Below are positions 24,571 through 39,008 of a stretch of 60,000 nt of DNA, one piece after another. How positions within the stretch are numbered: position 1 is the first letter of the stretch; each line of letters begins with the position of its first letter. This DNA is from Cristatella mucedo (taxonomy: Eukaryota > Bryozoa > Phylactolaemata > Cristatellidae). A model generated the notes under the pieces. That model ran no database searches. It saw only the letters and a program-made list of their open reading frames with translations, and was not told the origin of the DNA. The translations under genes were made by a program, and so were the position numbers. The stretch covers positions 2,643,501 to 2,703,500 of the forward strand of contig WPIO01000054.1 of assembly GCA_009760855.2 (NCBI GenBank). The letters are read 5' to 3'.

Positions 24571-26561
24571 TGCATGTGAAGCGCATGTCTGCAGATTAAG
24601 TTCTGTTGGGGCGCTGTGCAAATGAATCAAACATCTACAGCATAGGTGGGACGTCGGTCAATGGACCTGTTCATATATCATACTAGGCTCGATCTCTTTA
24701 TGGTTCAGTAACTAATGGTTCTGAATATCTCTGTCATAGGTATTTGTCTTTGAAAAGCTTCTGAAGATGTAAATTGTGTTCACTTCGCTACATACTGCAA
24801 AACAATTAAAATCTGCATCGCTATGTCTCTTAAACTAATTCAATATCAAGCGGCAGAGCCGCTCAAAGCTCTTTATACACGAATAAGGATTAAGGATCTC
24901 TGAGGACGATAAATCAGCTGATTGCATCCAACACTTAAATACACCGGCGGCCGAAGCTTTTGCTCGGAAATGTGTACATTTCTGAACTCAATTCCTCAAT
25001 TGTTATTGCAAGACGTTCACTGTCTTTTGATCATTTCGTTTTCACCCTATCCGGTCGTCCAGAGCTGCAACTTCAGAAGGAAGAAGTACATTGGCGTTCA
25101 AACATAGGAATCATCAGATTTAATAGCATGGTATGATCGCTCTTACCCAAGTATCGTTTAGTATTTACATATTATATCTGGAACACGTTGTCCTTATCCT
25201 TTCGTATTTCTTTGCGTTTTGAGCTTTTCCTGTTTTGGAAATCATATGGCAAAAGCAGTATAAACAGTTCACGAACTGGTAAAACAATGAGGATGAATAA
25301 TGGCGATAAGAAGGGCAAGCAGAGCAAATGGAAATTATTTGCTATGTGGTAATTTGGAAATTGTTGGTGTGTTTCTTACATTTAACTTCCATGCTGTGAT
25401 CCCTCAGACCGTCATCCAGGGCAATCGTGTTTATGACCATGCTGGGTTCTGAAAAAAACAGTTTCCCTAGGCATAATATTCTGGGTCATCATCTGATGCA
25501 CAGTGAAATGTAAACGGCGACACGATTTGGCAATACGGGCTCTGGAGGTGCTTTCGTTGCTTGCAGTACTCGTGCTGGTAAATATTTGTTTACGTCTTCA
25601 TTGTCAGTACTTGAGAATTGATCCGGCTTATTATTCAAGCATTTAAGCCGAGAAAATTCTAGCCCCAACATACCAGTCCTAGACTACAATTTCGAAAGGA
25701 TGTCACTGGCTTACATTCATCGACAGACTGTCAGGATTGGCTAAGAAAGAATCTGTAACACAGTGTCAAGTTGCATGTTCTGTGCCAATCATAATTTTTT
25801 CTACTACATAGGGGAATCCAGTTCCATATGCTTTGTTCTCGTGGGATTCGGTAGGTAAATATATTTATCTGAGATGAGTTTTCAGCTAGTACGATTTTAT
25901 TAGGCTGCATCGATTACAAGAGATTATAAAAGCATGATGTTAGTCCTGTTCGATATTGTTATTTTTGTTAATCATAATGTTTAATAAGACAAATTGTCTG
26001 GGAAAAAATGACCTGATATAATAAATCAGATACACGGAGCTGCTATGCGACTTAGCCATATGTTACTGCTGCCGAGAATTATGGATTGTCTTATGTCGGC
26101 TGCAGAAGACATGCAAACAAGAATTTTAGGCTTTGAAGTTATTGATGTTCCTAAATTTAAAAAGATGAGCTGGACTGTGTGGTTTTGCTGTTTTTATACT
26201 ATCGATTTTCACGAATTTCTCTCATTTTCAGACTCCACAACTACCACAAGACCTGCATCGTCGGCATCGGGTATGACCTAGCTTGTATGCCCACGTAACT
26301 CGAACCTATAAGGTTGCTAAACACACAATGCCCCTTAAGTGCCAGGCTGAACCACGTAGGATTTTGAAAAGATGATGACGAACGCTATCAATAAGCTAAT
26401 CCTGTGTATCAGATATTAAAGATGCCAGAATGCTACCTATCAGGTCTAACCAAGACCTCTCACTAGACAATTGCATGACCTAAAGAGTCTAGTCTGCCTT
26501 TTAGCTACGTAACATAGCTTAAATTCGGGCTCGTTTAGACCGTTATATCACAGTTAGAATG

Positions 26562-27053
26562 CACCATGCATTCAAGACATCCTGTCTTGCCGTTTGTTTT
26601 GCATCGCTTGCTGGCCTAATGGCCACTGCAGTCAGGTTCCAACAGCAGGTGAAAAACACTGCAGCTATGCTCCTTCGTCTCGAGCCTCACAGTGACCGTA
26701 GAAAAAAAATTCTCACCGACCCAAACTAGCTGCGAGTCAAGCAACATATAGATTTTGAGGTTGTTGTCACTCACTGTAAGGTCCATAAATTCTTTGGCGA
26801 AAGCCCACATATCCGATCTAATCCTCCTCTAAGCTAAGCATCGTACCACATGCTTTTTGGAAAGTAACTGTTTACCAATACCCAATACAAGTCTATAATC
26901 CTTAGGAGACCACACCATTAGTAGGCGTGCTTTAAAAGCCAGTGGGTCACTCGCGAGCTGCTTTACGACATCTCAAGACTTGTCCTCATTAAGAAAACGC
27001 ATCTTATATCACTGGTATTTATTGCAAGAAAGAGAAAGTAAAAATAAATTTTT
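26562..27053 (+). pseudogene. L2-like RT C-terminus, unit 6
   Basis: Core variant, as in unit 4. Confidence 0.72.
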
Positions 27054-28458
27054 GATTTGAATCAATTAGATGTTATTATTTGATGCAAACCGTTGTTTTG
27101 GTTCGACGTTATTGTTGCTAAATACCGGAAGATTAGCTCGTATTTAGAATCCTAAAAATCCTATGTCCTACCTATTCAATGTCGGGTTTGTAAATTATAT
27201 GCACACTGAAAATCATGAATCTGATAGGCTCTTAATGCCCTCCTGACGTGCCTCGTCATGTAACTCTGTGCGAAGTATTGTTCAACGATTTCCTAACGCA
27301 ATTTATTTGAGCAGACAAGTAATGCATCGTTCTGGACTTTATATGTGATATAGAAAATATGCTCTGGGCTGAGCGTTCGTGTGGCTTAAAAAAGTTTTTG
27401 GTGCTTATCGAAATGCGGTCTCGTTTTTAGTTTCGTCAAGCACATCTGGACCTACGAATTTAGCATCGGGTACGTACAATTTATTTGTGCTCCAACCAAC
27501 ATATTTGCCAAGCACTTGACGACCGTACGACCTACTTGGTCGCATTGATCGTAACACAAAACTGCTCGCTGAATGCCATTATTGTTCAACCTTTAGCAGT
27601 GTGGTCTGAGAATAAGCTGAACTCGATATGTTCGATCATGCAAATTTTCTGGAGAGCAAGAGAAAAGAAAAGTTGATTGCTTCTAAAAATGAGTGACTTC
27701 AGTGAAAGATTTATTTGTTTTGCAATTGAACTGCGTGCAGTACCCACTCTGACAAAAAATACTTTAAAGATGAATGGGATTGATCGTAACTTTATTCGTC
27801 CATTTAGTGCCACGTTGCAGTTAAAAAACTAAAAACGGGAGCTCGTCATTTCATCATACAAGCATATTTATAAAAAAGTACTCGCTTGACATATCAATTC
27901 TCATCATTTACCTAAAATGTCAAATAGCTAAGGTAACTATAACTATAATATTCGTACACTATAACCCAATAGAGTTGTATATAATATAACTGTATAATAA
28001 CAAAACTATGCAACTATAATAACATTTAATATAATTATATTGATATAGTAATATAAAAACTCAAACTAAAGTATTGCCAGTGTGATCTGCATGCAGTATG
28101 TCACTGTGGAATTCGGTTTATCCTTTCTTGAGTGACAACAATTGCACTCCTGCTACTGACCGCGGGGCATTCTTCCCAGATGTCCCGGCTAAGGTAATTC
28201 CATAAACCTGACCTTACTTGTCTGACGGTGTGAGACTCACCTATGCTCTTTGCTTTCTCTGAGTTGCATAAGTTGCAGTTCGTGGGCGAGCTGCCACGCA
28301 ACGAAAGTCGATAAGAATCTGATCGTTCAATTTATTTTTCGTTCGTATTCTATAATTGCCTAATAAAAATTAAATACAACTAAGTAAATGCAAATATAAC
28401 ATGCGGTTTTCCGTAGTAGCATCTTCGCAGTTGGTGTGGTTTTGCCGAATTAGCTAAA

Positions 28459-28555
28459 GGGGACGCCATGCATGTGCCGAGCTTATTCGGTGAGCGAATA
28501 AGGTGCTCGCTCCGATCAAGGTCTGTCTGAAGTCGTGGGCTCGAGCCCCGAGGCA
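28459..28555 (+). repeat. tRNA-like module, unit 7
   Basis: B box at 28538-28548, same as in unit 5. Confidence 0.5.
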
Positions 28556-30545
28556 TGCATGTGAAGCGCATGTCTGCAGATTAAGTTCTGTTGGGGCGCT
28601 ATGCAAATGAATCAAACATCTACAGCATAGGTGGGACGTCGGTCAATGGACCTGTTCATATATCATACTAGGCTCGATCTCTTTATGGTTCAGTAACTAA
28701 TGGTTCTGAATATCTCTGTCATAGGTATTTGTCTTTGAAAAGCTTCTGAAGATGTAAATTGTGTTCACTTCGCTACATACTGCAAAACAATTAAAATCTG
28801 CATCGCTATGTCTCTTAAACTAATTCAATATCAAGCGGCAGAGCCGCTCAAAGCTCTTTATACACGAATAAGGATTAAGGATCTCTGAGGACGATAAATC
28901 AGCTGATTGCATCCAACACTTAAATACACCGGCGGCCGAAGCTTTTGCTCGGAAATGTGTACATTTCTGAACTCAATTCCTCAATTGTTATTGCAAGACG
29001 TTCACTGTCTTTTGATCATTTCGTTTTCACCCTATCCGGTCGTCCAGAGCTGCAACTTCAGAAGGAAGAAGTACATTGGCGTTCAAACATAGGAATCATC
29101 AGATTTAATAGCATGGTATGATCGCTCTTACCCAAGTATCGTTTAGTATTTACATATTATATCTGGAACACGTTGTCCTTATCCTTTCGTATTTCTTTGC
29201 GTTTTGAGCTTTTCCTGTTTTGGAAATCATATGGCAAAAGCAGTATAAACAGTTCACGAACTGGTAAAACAATGAGGATGAATAATGGCGATAAGAAGGG
29301 CAAGCAGAGCAAATGGAAATTATTTGCTATGTGGTAATTTGGAAATTGTTGGTGTGTTTCTTACATTTAACTTCCATGCTGTGATCCCTCAGACCGTCAT
29401 CCAGGGCAATCGTGTTTATGACCATGCTGGGTTCTGAAAAAACAGTTTCCCTAGGCATAATATTCTGGGTCATCATCTGATGCACAGTGAAATGTAAACG
29501 GCGACACGATTTGGCAATACGGGCTCTGGAGGTGCTTTCGTTGCTTGCAGTACTCGTGCTGGTAAATATTTGTTTACGTCTTCATTGTCAGTACTTGAGA
29601 ATTGATCCGGCTTATTATTCAAGCATTTAAGCCGAGAAAATTCTAGCCCCAACATACCAGTCCTAGACTACAATTTCGAAAGGATGTCACTGGCTTACAT
29701 TCATCGACAGACTGTCAGGATTGGCTAAGAAAGAATCTGTAACACAGTGTCAAGTTGCATGTTCTGTGCCAATCATAATTTTTTCTACTACATAGGGGAA
29801 TCCAGTTCCATATGCTTTGTTCTCGTGGGATTCGGTAGGTAAATATATTTATCTGAGATGAGTTTTCAGCTAGTACGATTTTATTAGGCTGCATCGATTA
29901 CAAGAGATTATAAAAGCATGATGTTAGTCCTGTTCGATATTGTTATTTTTGTTAATCATAATGTTTAATAAGACAAATTGTCTGGGAAAAAATGACCTGA
30001 TATAATAAATCAGATACACGGAGCTGCTATGCGACTTAGCCATATGTTACTGCTGCCGAGAATTATGGATTGTCTTATGTCGGCTGCAGAAGACATGCAA
30101 ACAAGAATTTTAGGCTTTGAAGTTATTGATGTTCCTAAATTTAAAAAGATGAGCTGGACTGTGTGGTTTTGCTGTTTTTATACTATCGATTTTCACGAAT
30201 TTCTCTCATTTTCAGACTCCACAACTACCACAAGACCTGCATCGTCGGCATCGGGTATGACCTAGCTTGTATGCCCACGTAACTCGAACCTATAAGGTTG
30301 CTAAACACACAATGCCCCTTAAGTGCCAGGCTGAACCACGTAGGATTTTGAAAAGATGATGACGAACGCTATCAATAAGCTAATCCTGTGTATCAGATAT
30401 TAAAGATGCCAGAATGCTACCTATCAGGTCTAACCAAGACCTCTCACTAGACAATTGCATGACCTAAAGAGTCTAGTCTGCCTTTTAGCTACGTAACATA
30501 GCTTAAATTCGGGCTCGTTTAGACCGTTATATCACAGTTAGAATG

Positions 30546-31037
30546 CACCATGCATTCAAGACATCCTGTCTTGCCGTTTGTTTTGCATCGCTTGCTGGCC
30601 TAATGGCCACTGCAGTCAGGTTCCAACAGCAGGTGAAAAACACTGCAGCTATGCTCCTTCGTCTCGAGCCTCACAGTGACCGTAGAAAAAAAATTCTCAC
30701 CGACCCAAACTAGCTGCGAGTCAAGCAACATATAGATTTTGAGGTTGTTGTCACTCACTGTAAGGTCCATAAATTCTTTGGCGAAAGCCCACATATCCGA
30801 TCTAATCCTCCTCTAAGCTAAGCATCGTACCACATGCTTTTTGGAAAGTAACTGTTTACCAATACCCAATACAAGTCTATAATCCTTAGGAGACCACACC
30901 ATTAGTAGGCGTGCTTTAAAAGCCAGTGGGTCACTCGCGAGCTGCTTTACGACATCTCAAGACTTGTCCTCATTAAGAAAACGCATCTTATATCACTGGT
31001 ATTTATTGCAAGAAAGAGAAAGTAAAAATAAATTTTT
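30546..31037 (+). pseudogene. L2-like RT C-terminus, unit 7
   Basis: Core variant, as in unit 4. Confidence 0.72.
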
Positions 31038-32440
31038 GATTTGAATCAATTAGATGTTATTATTTGATGCAAACCGTTGTTTTGGTTCGACGTTATTGTT
31101 GCTAAATACCGGAAGATTAGCTCGTATTTAGAATCCTAAAAATCCTATGTCCTACCTATTCAATGTCGGGTTTGTAAATTATATGCACACTGAAAATCAT
31201 GAATCTGATAGGCTCTTAATGCCCTCCTGACGTGCCTCGTCATGTAACTCTGTGCGAAGTATTGTTCAACGATTTCCTAACGCAATTTATTTGAGCAGAC
31301 AAGTAATGCATCGTTCTGGACTTTATATGTGATATAGAAAATATGCTCTGGGCTGAGCGTTCGTGTGGCTTAAAAGTTTTTGGTGCTTATCGAAATGCGG
31401 TCTCGTTTTTAGTTTCGTCAAGCACATCTGGACCTACGAATTTAGCATCGGGTACGTACAATTTATTTGTGCTCCAACCAACATATTTGCCAAGCACTTG
31501 ACGACCGTACGACCTACTTGGTCGCATTGATCGTAACACAAAACTGCTCGCTGAATGCCATTATTGTTCAACCTTTAGCAGTGTGGTCTGAGAATAAGCT
31601 GAACTCGATATGTTCGATCATGCAAATTTTCTGGAGAGCAAGAGAAAAGAAAAGTTGATTGCTTCTAAAAATGAGTGACTTCAGTGAAAGATTTATTTGT
31701 TTTGCAATTGAACTGCGTGCAGTACCCACTCTGACAAAAAATACTTTAAAGATGAATGGGATTGATCGTAACTTTATTCGTCCATTTAGTGCCACGTTGC
31801 AGTTAAAAAACTAAAAACGGGAGCTCGTCATTTCATCATACAAGCATATTTATAAAAAAGTACTCGCTTGACATATCAATTCTCATCATTTACCTAAAAT
31901 GTCAAATAGCTAAGGTAACTATAACTATAATATTCGTACACTATAACCCAATAGAGTTGTATATAATATAACTGTATAATAACAAAACTATGCAACTATA
32001 ATAACATTTAATATAATTATATTGATATAGTAATATAAAAACTCAAACTAAAGTATTGCCAGTGTGATCTGCATGCAGTATGTCACTGTGGAATTCGGTT
32101 TATCCTTTCTTGAGTGACAACAATTGCACTCCTGCTACTGACCGCGGGGCATTCTTCCCAGATGTCCCGGCTAAGGTAATTCCATAAACCTGACCTTACT
32201 TGTCTGACGGTGTGAGACTCACCTATGCTCTTTGCTTTCTCTGAGTTGCATAAGTTGCAGTTCGTGGGCGAGCTGCCACGCAACGAAAGTCGATAAGAAT
32301 CTGATCGTTCAATTTATTTTCGTTCGTATTCTATAATTGCCTAATAACAAATTAAATACAACTAAGTAAATGCAAATATAACATGCGGTTTTCCGTAGTA
32401 GCATCTTCGCAGTTGGTGTGGTTTTGCCGAATTAGCTAAA

Positions 32441-32537
32441 GGGGACGCCATGCATGTGCCGAGCTTATTCGGTGAGCGAATAAGGTGCTCGCTCCGATCA
32501 AGGTCTGTCTGAAGTCGTGGGCTCGAGCCCCGAGGCA
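32441..32537 (+). repeat. tRNA-like module, unit 8
   Basis: B box at 32520-32530, same as in unit 5. Confidence 0.5.
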
Positions 32538-34532
32538 TGCATGTGAAGCGCATGTCTGCAGATTAAGTTCTGTTGGGGCGCTGTGCAAATGAATCAAACA
32601 TCTACAGCATAGGTGGGACGTCGGTCAATGGACCTGTTCATATATCATACTAGGCTCGATCTCTTTATGGTTCAGTAACTAATGGTTCTGAATATCTCTG
32701 TCATAGGTATTTGTCTTTGAAAAGCTTCTGAAGATGTAAATTGTGTTCACTTCGCTACTACATACTGCAAAACAATTAAAATCTGCATCGCTATGTCTCT
32801 TAAACTAATTCAATATCAAGCGGCAGAGCCGCTCAAAGCTCTTTATACACGAATAAGGATTAAGGATCTCTGAGGACGATAAATCAGCTGATTGCATCCA
32901 ACACTTAAATACACCGGCGGCCGAAGCTTTTGCTCGGAAATGTGTACATTTCTGAACTCAATTCCTCAATTGTTATTGCAAGACGTTCACTGTCTTTTGA
33001 TCATTTCGTTTTCACCCTATCCGGTCGTCCAGAGCTGCAACTTCAGAAGGAAGAAGTACATTGGCGTTCAAACATAGGAATCATCAGATTTAATAGCATG
33101 GTATGATCGCTCTTACCCAAGTATCGTTTAGTATTTACATATTATATCTGGAACACGTTGTCCTTATCCTTTCGTATTTCTTTGCGTTTTGAGCTTTTCC
33201 TGTTTTGGAAATCATATGGCAAAAGCAGTATAAACAGTTCACGAACTGGTAAAACAATGAGGATGAATAATGGCGATAAGAAGGGCAAGCAGAGCAAATG
33301 GAAATTATTTGCTATGTGGTAATTTGGAAATTGTTGGTGTGTTTCTTACATTTAACTTCCATGCTGTGATCCCTCAGACCGTCATCCAGGGCAATCGTGT
33401 TTATGACCATGCTGGGTTCTGAAAAAACAGTTTCCCTAGGCATAATATTCTGGGTCATCATCTGATGCACAGTGAAATGTAAACGGCGACACGATTTGGC
33501 AATACGGGCTCTGGAGGTGCTTTCGTTGCTTGCAGTACTCGTGCTGGTAAATATTTGTTTACGTCTTCATTGTCAGTACTTGAGAATTGATCCGGCTTAT
33601 TATTCAAGCATTTAAGCCGAGAAAATTCTAGCCCCAACATACCAGTCCTAGACTACAATTTCGAAAGGATGTCACTGGCTTACATTCATCGACAGACTGT
33701 CAGGATTGGCTAAGAAAGAATCTGTAACACAGTGTCAAGTTGCATGTTCTGTGCCAATCATAATTTTTTCTACTACATAGGGGAATCCAGTTCCATATGC
33801 TTTGTTCTCGTGGGATTCGGTAGGTAAATATATTTATCTGAGATGAGTTTTCAGCTAGTACGATTTTATTAGGCTGCATCGATTACAAGAGATTATAAAA
33901 GCATGATGTTAGTCCTGTTCGATATTGTTATTTTTGTTAATCATAATGTTTAATAAGACAAATTGTCTGGGAAAAAATGACCTGATATAATAAATCAGAT
34001 ACACGGAGCTGCTATGCGACTTAGCCATATGTTACTGCTGCCGAGAATTATGGATTGTCTTATGTCGGCTGCAGAAGACATGCAAACAAGAATTTTAGGC
34101 TTTGAAGTTATTGATGTTCCTAAATTTAAAAAGATGAGCTGGACTGTGTGGTTTTGCTGTTTTTTATACTATCGATTTTCACGAATTTCTCTCATTTTCA
34201 GACTCCACAACTACCACAAGACCTGCATCGTCGGCATCGGGTATGACCTAGCTTGTATGCCCCACGTAACTCGAACCTATAAGGTTGCTAAACACACAAT
34301 GCCCCTTAAGTGCCAGGCTGAACCACGTAGGATTTTGAAAAGATGATGACGAACGCTATCAATAAGCTAATCCTGTGTATCAGATATTAAAGATGCCAGA
34401 ATGCTACCTATCAGGTCTAACCAAGACCTCTCACTAGACAATTGCATGACCTAAAGAGTCTAGTCTGCCTTTTAGCTACGTAACATAGCTTAAATTCGGG
34501 CTCGTTTAGACCGTTATATCACAGTTAGAATG

Positions 34533-35024
34533 CACCATGCATTCAAGACATCCTGTCTTGCCGTTTGTTTTGCATCGCTTGCTGGCCTAATGGCCACTGC
34601 AGTCAGGTTCCAACAGCAGGTGAAAAACACTGCAGCTATGCTCCTTCGTCTCGAGCCTCACAGTGACCGTAGAAAAAAAATTCTCACCGACCCAAACTAG
34701 CTGCGAGTCAAGCAACATATAGATTTTGAGGTTGTTGTCACTCACTGTAAGGTCCATAAATTCTTTGGCGAAAGCCCACATATCCGATCTAATCCTCCTC
34801 TAAGCTAAGCATCGTACCACATGCTTTTTGGAAAGTAACTGTTTACCAATACCCAATACAAGTCTATAATCCTTAGGAGACCACACCATTAGTAGGCGTG
34901 CTTTAAAAGCCAGTGGGTCACTCGCGAGCTGCTTTACGACATCTCAAGACTTGTCCTCATTAAGAAAACGCATCTTATATCACTGGTATTTATTGCAAGA
35001 AAGAGAAAGTAAAAATAAATTTTT
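34533..35024 (+). pseudogene. L2-like RT C-terminus, unit 8
   Basis: Core variant, as in unit 4. Confidence 0.72.
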
Positions 35025-36428
35025 GATTTGAATCAATTAGATGTTATTATTTGATGCAAACCGTTGTTTTGGTTCGACGTTATTGTTGCTAAATACCGGA
35101 AGATTAGCTCGTATTTAGAATCCTAAAAATCCTATGTCCTACCTATTCAATGTCGGGTTTGTAAATTATATGCACACTGAAAATCATGAATCTGATAGGC
35201 TCTTAATGCCCTCCTGACGTGCCTCGTCATGTAACTCTGTGCGAAGTATTGTTCAACGATTTCCTAACGCAATTTATTTGAGCAGACAAGTAATGCATCG
35301 TTCTGGACTTTATATGTGATATAGAAAATATGCTCTGGGCTGAGCGTTCGTGTGGCTTAAAAGTTTTTGGTGCTTATCGAAATGCGGTCTCGTTTTTAGT
35401 TTCGTCAAGCACATCTGGACCTACGAATTTAGCATCGGGTACGTACAATTTATTTGTGCTCCAACCAACATATTTGCCAAGCACTTGACGACCGTACGAC
35501 CTACTTGGTCGCATTGATCGTAACACAAAACTGCTCGCTGAATGCCATTATTGTTCAACCTTTAGCAGTGTGGTCTGAGAATAAGCTGAACTCGATATGT
35601 TCGATCATGCAAATTTTCTGGAGAGCAAGAGAAAAGAAAAGTTGATTGCTTCTAAAAATGAGTGACTTCAGTGAAAGATTTATTTGTTTTGCAATTGAAC
35701 TGCGTGCAGTACCCACTCTGACAAAAAATACTTTAAAGATGAATGGGATTGATCGTAACTTTATTCGTCCATTTAGTGCCACGTTGCAGTTAAAAAACTA
35801 AAAACGGGAGCTCGTCATTTCATCATACAAGCATATTTATAAAAAAGTACTCGCTTGACATATCAATTCTCATCATTTACCTAAAATGTCAAATAGCTAA
35901 GGTAACTATAACTATAATATTCGTACACTATAACCCAATAGAGTTGTATATAATATAACTGTATAATAACAAAACTATGCAACTATAATAACATTTAATA
36001 TAATTATATTGATATAGTAATATAAAAACTCAAACTAAAGTATTGCCAGTGTGATCTGCATGCAGTATGTCACTGTGGAATTCGGTTTATCCTTTCTTGA
36101 GTGACAACAATTGCACTCCTGCTACTGACCGCGGGGCATTCTTCCCAGATGTCCCGGCTAAGGTAATTCCATAAACCTGACCTTACTTGTCTGACGGTGT
36201 GAGACTCACCTATGCTCTTTGCTTTCTCTGAGTTGCATAAGTTGCAGTTCGTGGGCGAGCTGCCACGCAACGAAAGTCGATAAGAATCTGATCGTTCAAT
36301 TTATTTTTCGTTCGTATTCTATAATTGCCTAATAACAAATTAAATACAACTAAGTAAATGCAAATATAACATGCGGTTTTCCGTAGTAGCATCTTCGCAG
36401 TTGGTGTGGTTTTGCCGAATTAGCTAAA

Positions 36429-36525
36429 GGGGACGCCATGCATGTGCCGAGCTTATTCGGTGAGCGAATAAGGTGCTCGCTCCGATCAAGGTCTGTCTGA
36501 AGTCGTGGGCTCGAGCCCCGAGGCA
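36429..36525 (+). repeat. tRNA-like module, unit 9
   Basis: B box at 36508-36518, same as in unit 5. Confidence 0.5.
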
Positions 36526-38516
36526 TGCATGTGAAGCGCATGTCTGCAGATTAAGTTCTGTTGGGGCGCTATGCAAATGAATCAAACATCTACAGCATAG
36601 GTGGGACGTCGGTCAATGGACCTGTTCATATATCATACTAGGCTCGATCTCTTTATGGTTCAGTAACTAATGGTTCTGAATATCTCTGTCATAGGTATTT
36701 GTCTTTGAAAAGCTTCTGAAGATGTAAATTGTGTTCACTTCGCTACATACTGCAAAACAATTAAAATCTGCATCGCTATGTCTCTTAAACTAATTCAATA
36801 TCAAGCGGCAGAGCCGCTCAAAGCTCTTTATACACGAATAAGGATTAAGGATCTCTGAGGACGATAAATCAGCTGATTGCATCCAACACTTAAATACACC
36901 GGCGGCCGAAGCTTTTGCTCGGAAATGTGTACATTTCTGAACTCAATTCCTCAATTGTTATTGCAAGACGTTCACTGTCTTTTGATCATTTCGTTTTCAC
37001 CCTATCCGGTCGTCCAGAGCTGCAACTTCAGAAGAAAGAAGTACATTGGCGTTCAAACATAGGAATCATCAGATTTAATAGCATGGTATGATCGCTCTTA
37101 CCCAAGTATCGTTTAGTATTTACATATTATATCTGGAACACGTTGTCCTTATCCTTTCGTATTTCTTTGCGTTTTGAGCTTTTCCTGTTTTGGAAATCAT
37201 ATGGCAAAAGCAGTATAAACAGTTCACGAACTGGTAAAACAATGAGGATGAATAATGGCGATAAGAAGGGCAAGCAGAGCAAATGGAAATTATTTGCTAT
37301 GTGGTAATTTGGAAAATTGTTGGTGTGTTTCTTACATTTAACTTCCATGCTGTGATCCCTCAGACCGTCATCCAGGGCAATCGTGTTTATGACCATGCTG
37401 GGTTCTGAAAAAACAGTTTCCCTAGGCATAATATTCTGGGTCATCATCTGATGCACAGTGAAATGTAAACGGCGACACGATTTGGCAATACGGGCTCTGG
37501 AGGTGCTTTCGTTGCTTGCAGTACTCGTGCTGGTAAATATTTGTTTACGTCTTCATTGTCAGTACTTGAGAATTGATCCGGCTTATTATTCAAGCATTTA
37601 AGCCGAGAAAATTCTAGCCCCAACATACCAGTCCTAGACTACAATTTCGAAAGGATGTCACTGGCTTACATTCATCGACAGACTGTCAGGATTGGCTAAG
37701 AAAGAATCTGTAACACAGTGTCAAGTTGCATGTTCTGTGCCAATCATAATTTTTTCTACTACATAGGGGAATCCAGTTCCATATGCTTTGTTCTCGTGGG
37801 ATTCGGTAGGTAAATATATTTATCTGAGATGAGTTTTCAGCTAGTACGATTTTATTAGGCTGCATCGATTACAAGAGATTATAAAAGCATGATGTTAGTC
37901 CTGTTCGATATTGTTATTTTTGTTAATCATAATGTTTAATAAGACAAATTGTCTGGGAAAAAATGACCTGATATAATAAATCAGATACACGGAGCTGCTA
38001 TGCGACTTAGCCATATGTTACTGCTGCCGAGAATTATGGATTGTCTTATGTCGGCTGCAGAAGACATGCAAACAAGAATTTTAGGCTTTGAAGTTATTGA
38101 TGTTCCTAAATTTAAAAAGATGAGCTGGACTGTGTGGTTTTGCTGTTTTTATACTATCGATTTTCACGAATTTCTCTCATTTTCAGACTCCACAACTACC
38201 ACAAGACCTGCATCGTCGGCATCGGGTATGACCTAGCTTGTATGCCCACGTAACTCGAACCTATAAGGTTGCTAAACACACAATGCCCCTTAAGTGCCAG
38301 GCTGAACCACGTAGGATTTTGAAAAGATGATGACGAACGCTATCAATAAGCTAATCCTGTGTATCAGATATTAAAGATGCCAGAATGCTACCTATCAGGT
38401 CTAACCAAGACCTCTCACTAGACAATTGCATGACCTAAAGAGTCTAGTCTGCCTTTTAGCTACGTAACATAGCTTAAATTCGGGCTCGTTTAGACCGTTA
38501 TATCACCGTTAGAATG

Positions 38517-39008
38517 CACCATGCATTCGAGACATCCTGTCTAGCCGTTTTTTTTGCATCGCTTGCTGGCCTAATGGCCACTGCAGTCAGGTTCCTACAG
38601 CAGGTGAAAAACACTGCAGCTATACTCCTTCGTCTCGAGACTCACCGTGACCATAGAAAAGAAATTCACACCGACCCAAACTAGCTGATAGTCAAGCAAC
38701 GTATTGACTTTGTGGTTGTTGCCACTCACTGTAAGGTCCATAAATTCTTTGGCGAAAGCCCACATATCCGATCTAATCCTCCTCTAAGCTAAGCATCGTA
38801 CCACATGCTTTTCGGAAACTAACTGCTTACCAATACCCAATACAAGTCTGAAATCCTTAGGAGACCATACCTTTAGTTCGCATGCTTTAAAAGCCAGTGG
38901 GTCACTCACGAGCTGCATTTCGACATCTCAAGACTCGTCCTCATTTAGAAAACGCATCCTATATCACTGGTATTTATTGCAAGAAAGAGAAAGTAAAGAT
39001 AAATTTTT
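38517..39008 (+). pseudogene. L2-like RT C-terminus, unit 9 (edge type)
   Basis: Lies just after the switch at about 38505 and carries outer-unit variants again: AAGTCTGAAATCC and TTTAGTTCGCATGC. The LKSLGDHT-type frame is therefore restored relative to the core copies. Confidence 0.72.

Larger units (their letters stand above)
24122..28107 (+). repeat. Array unit 6 (3986 bp)
   Basis: Core type. The ATGCAAAT octamer is GTGCAAAT here (24616-24623), a change shared only with unit 8. Two extra A are present at about 27388. Confidence 0.95.
28108..32089 (+). repeat. Array unit 7 (3982 bp)
   Basis: Core type and one of the cleanest copies, useful as a reference for the family. A 2-bp loss is seen at about 28365 (CTAATAAAAATT in place of CTAATAACAAATT). 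Confidence 0.95.
32090..36076 (+). repeat. Array unit 8 (3987 bp)
   Basis: Core type. It carries the GTGCAAAT variant (32583-32590) like unit 6. A CTA is duplicated at about 32755-32761, and an extra T at about 34163 plus an extra C at about 34260 lengthen the local open frame to 110 codons (34014-34346) without any sign of function. Confidence 0.95.
15412..38505 (+). repeat. Homogenised core of the array
   Basis: Within this span the units are almost the same base for base, apart from scattered 1-3 bp indels and very few substitutions. The left switch is near 15412: just before it, unit 3 carries other variants (GGCTTTCAAG against GGCTTAAAAG in the core), and after it unit 3 matches the core. 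The right switch is near 38505 in unit 9, where CACAGTTAGAATG becomes CACCGTTAGAATG and many differences follow. The span is about 23.1 kb, or 5.8 units. This pattern is expected from unequal exchange or gene conversion acting inside the array. Confidence 0.85.
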
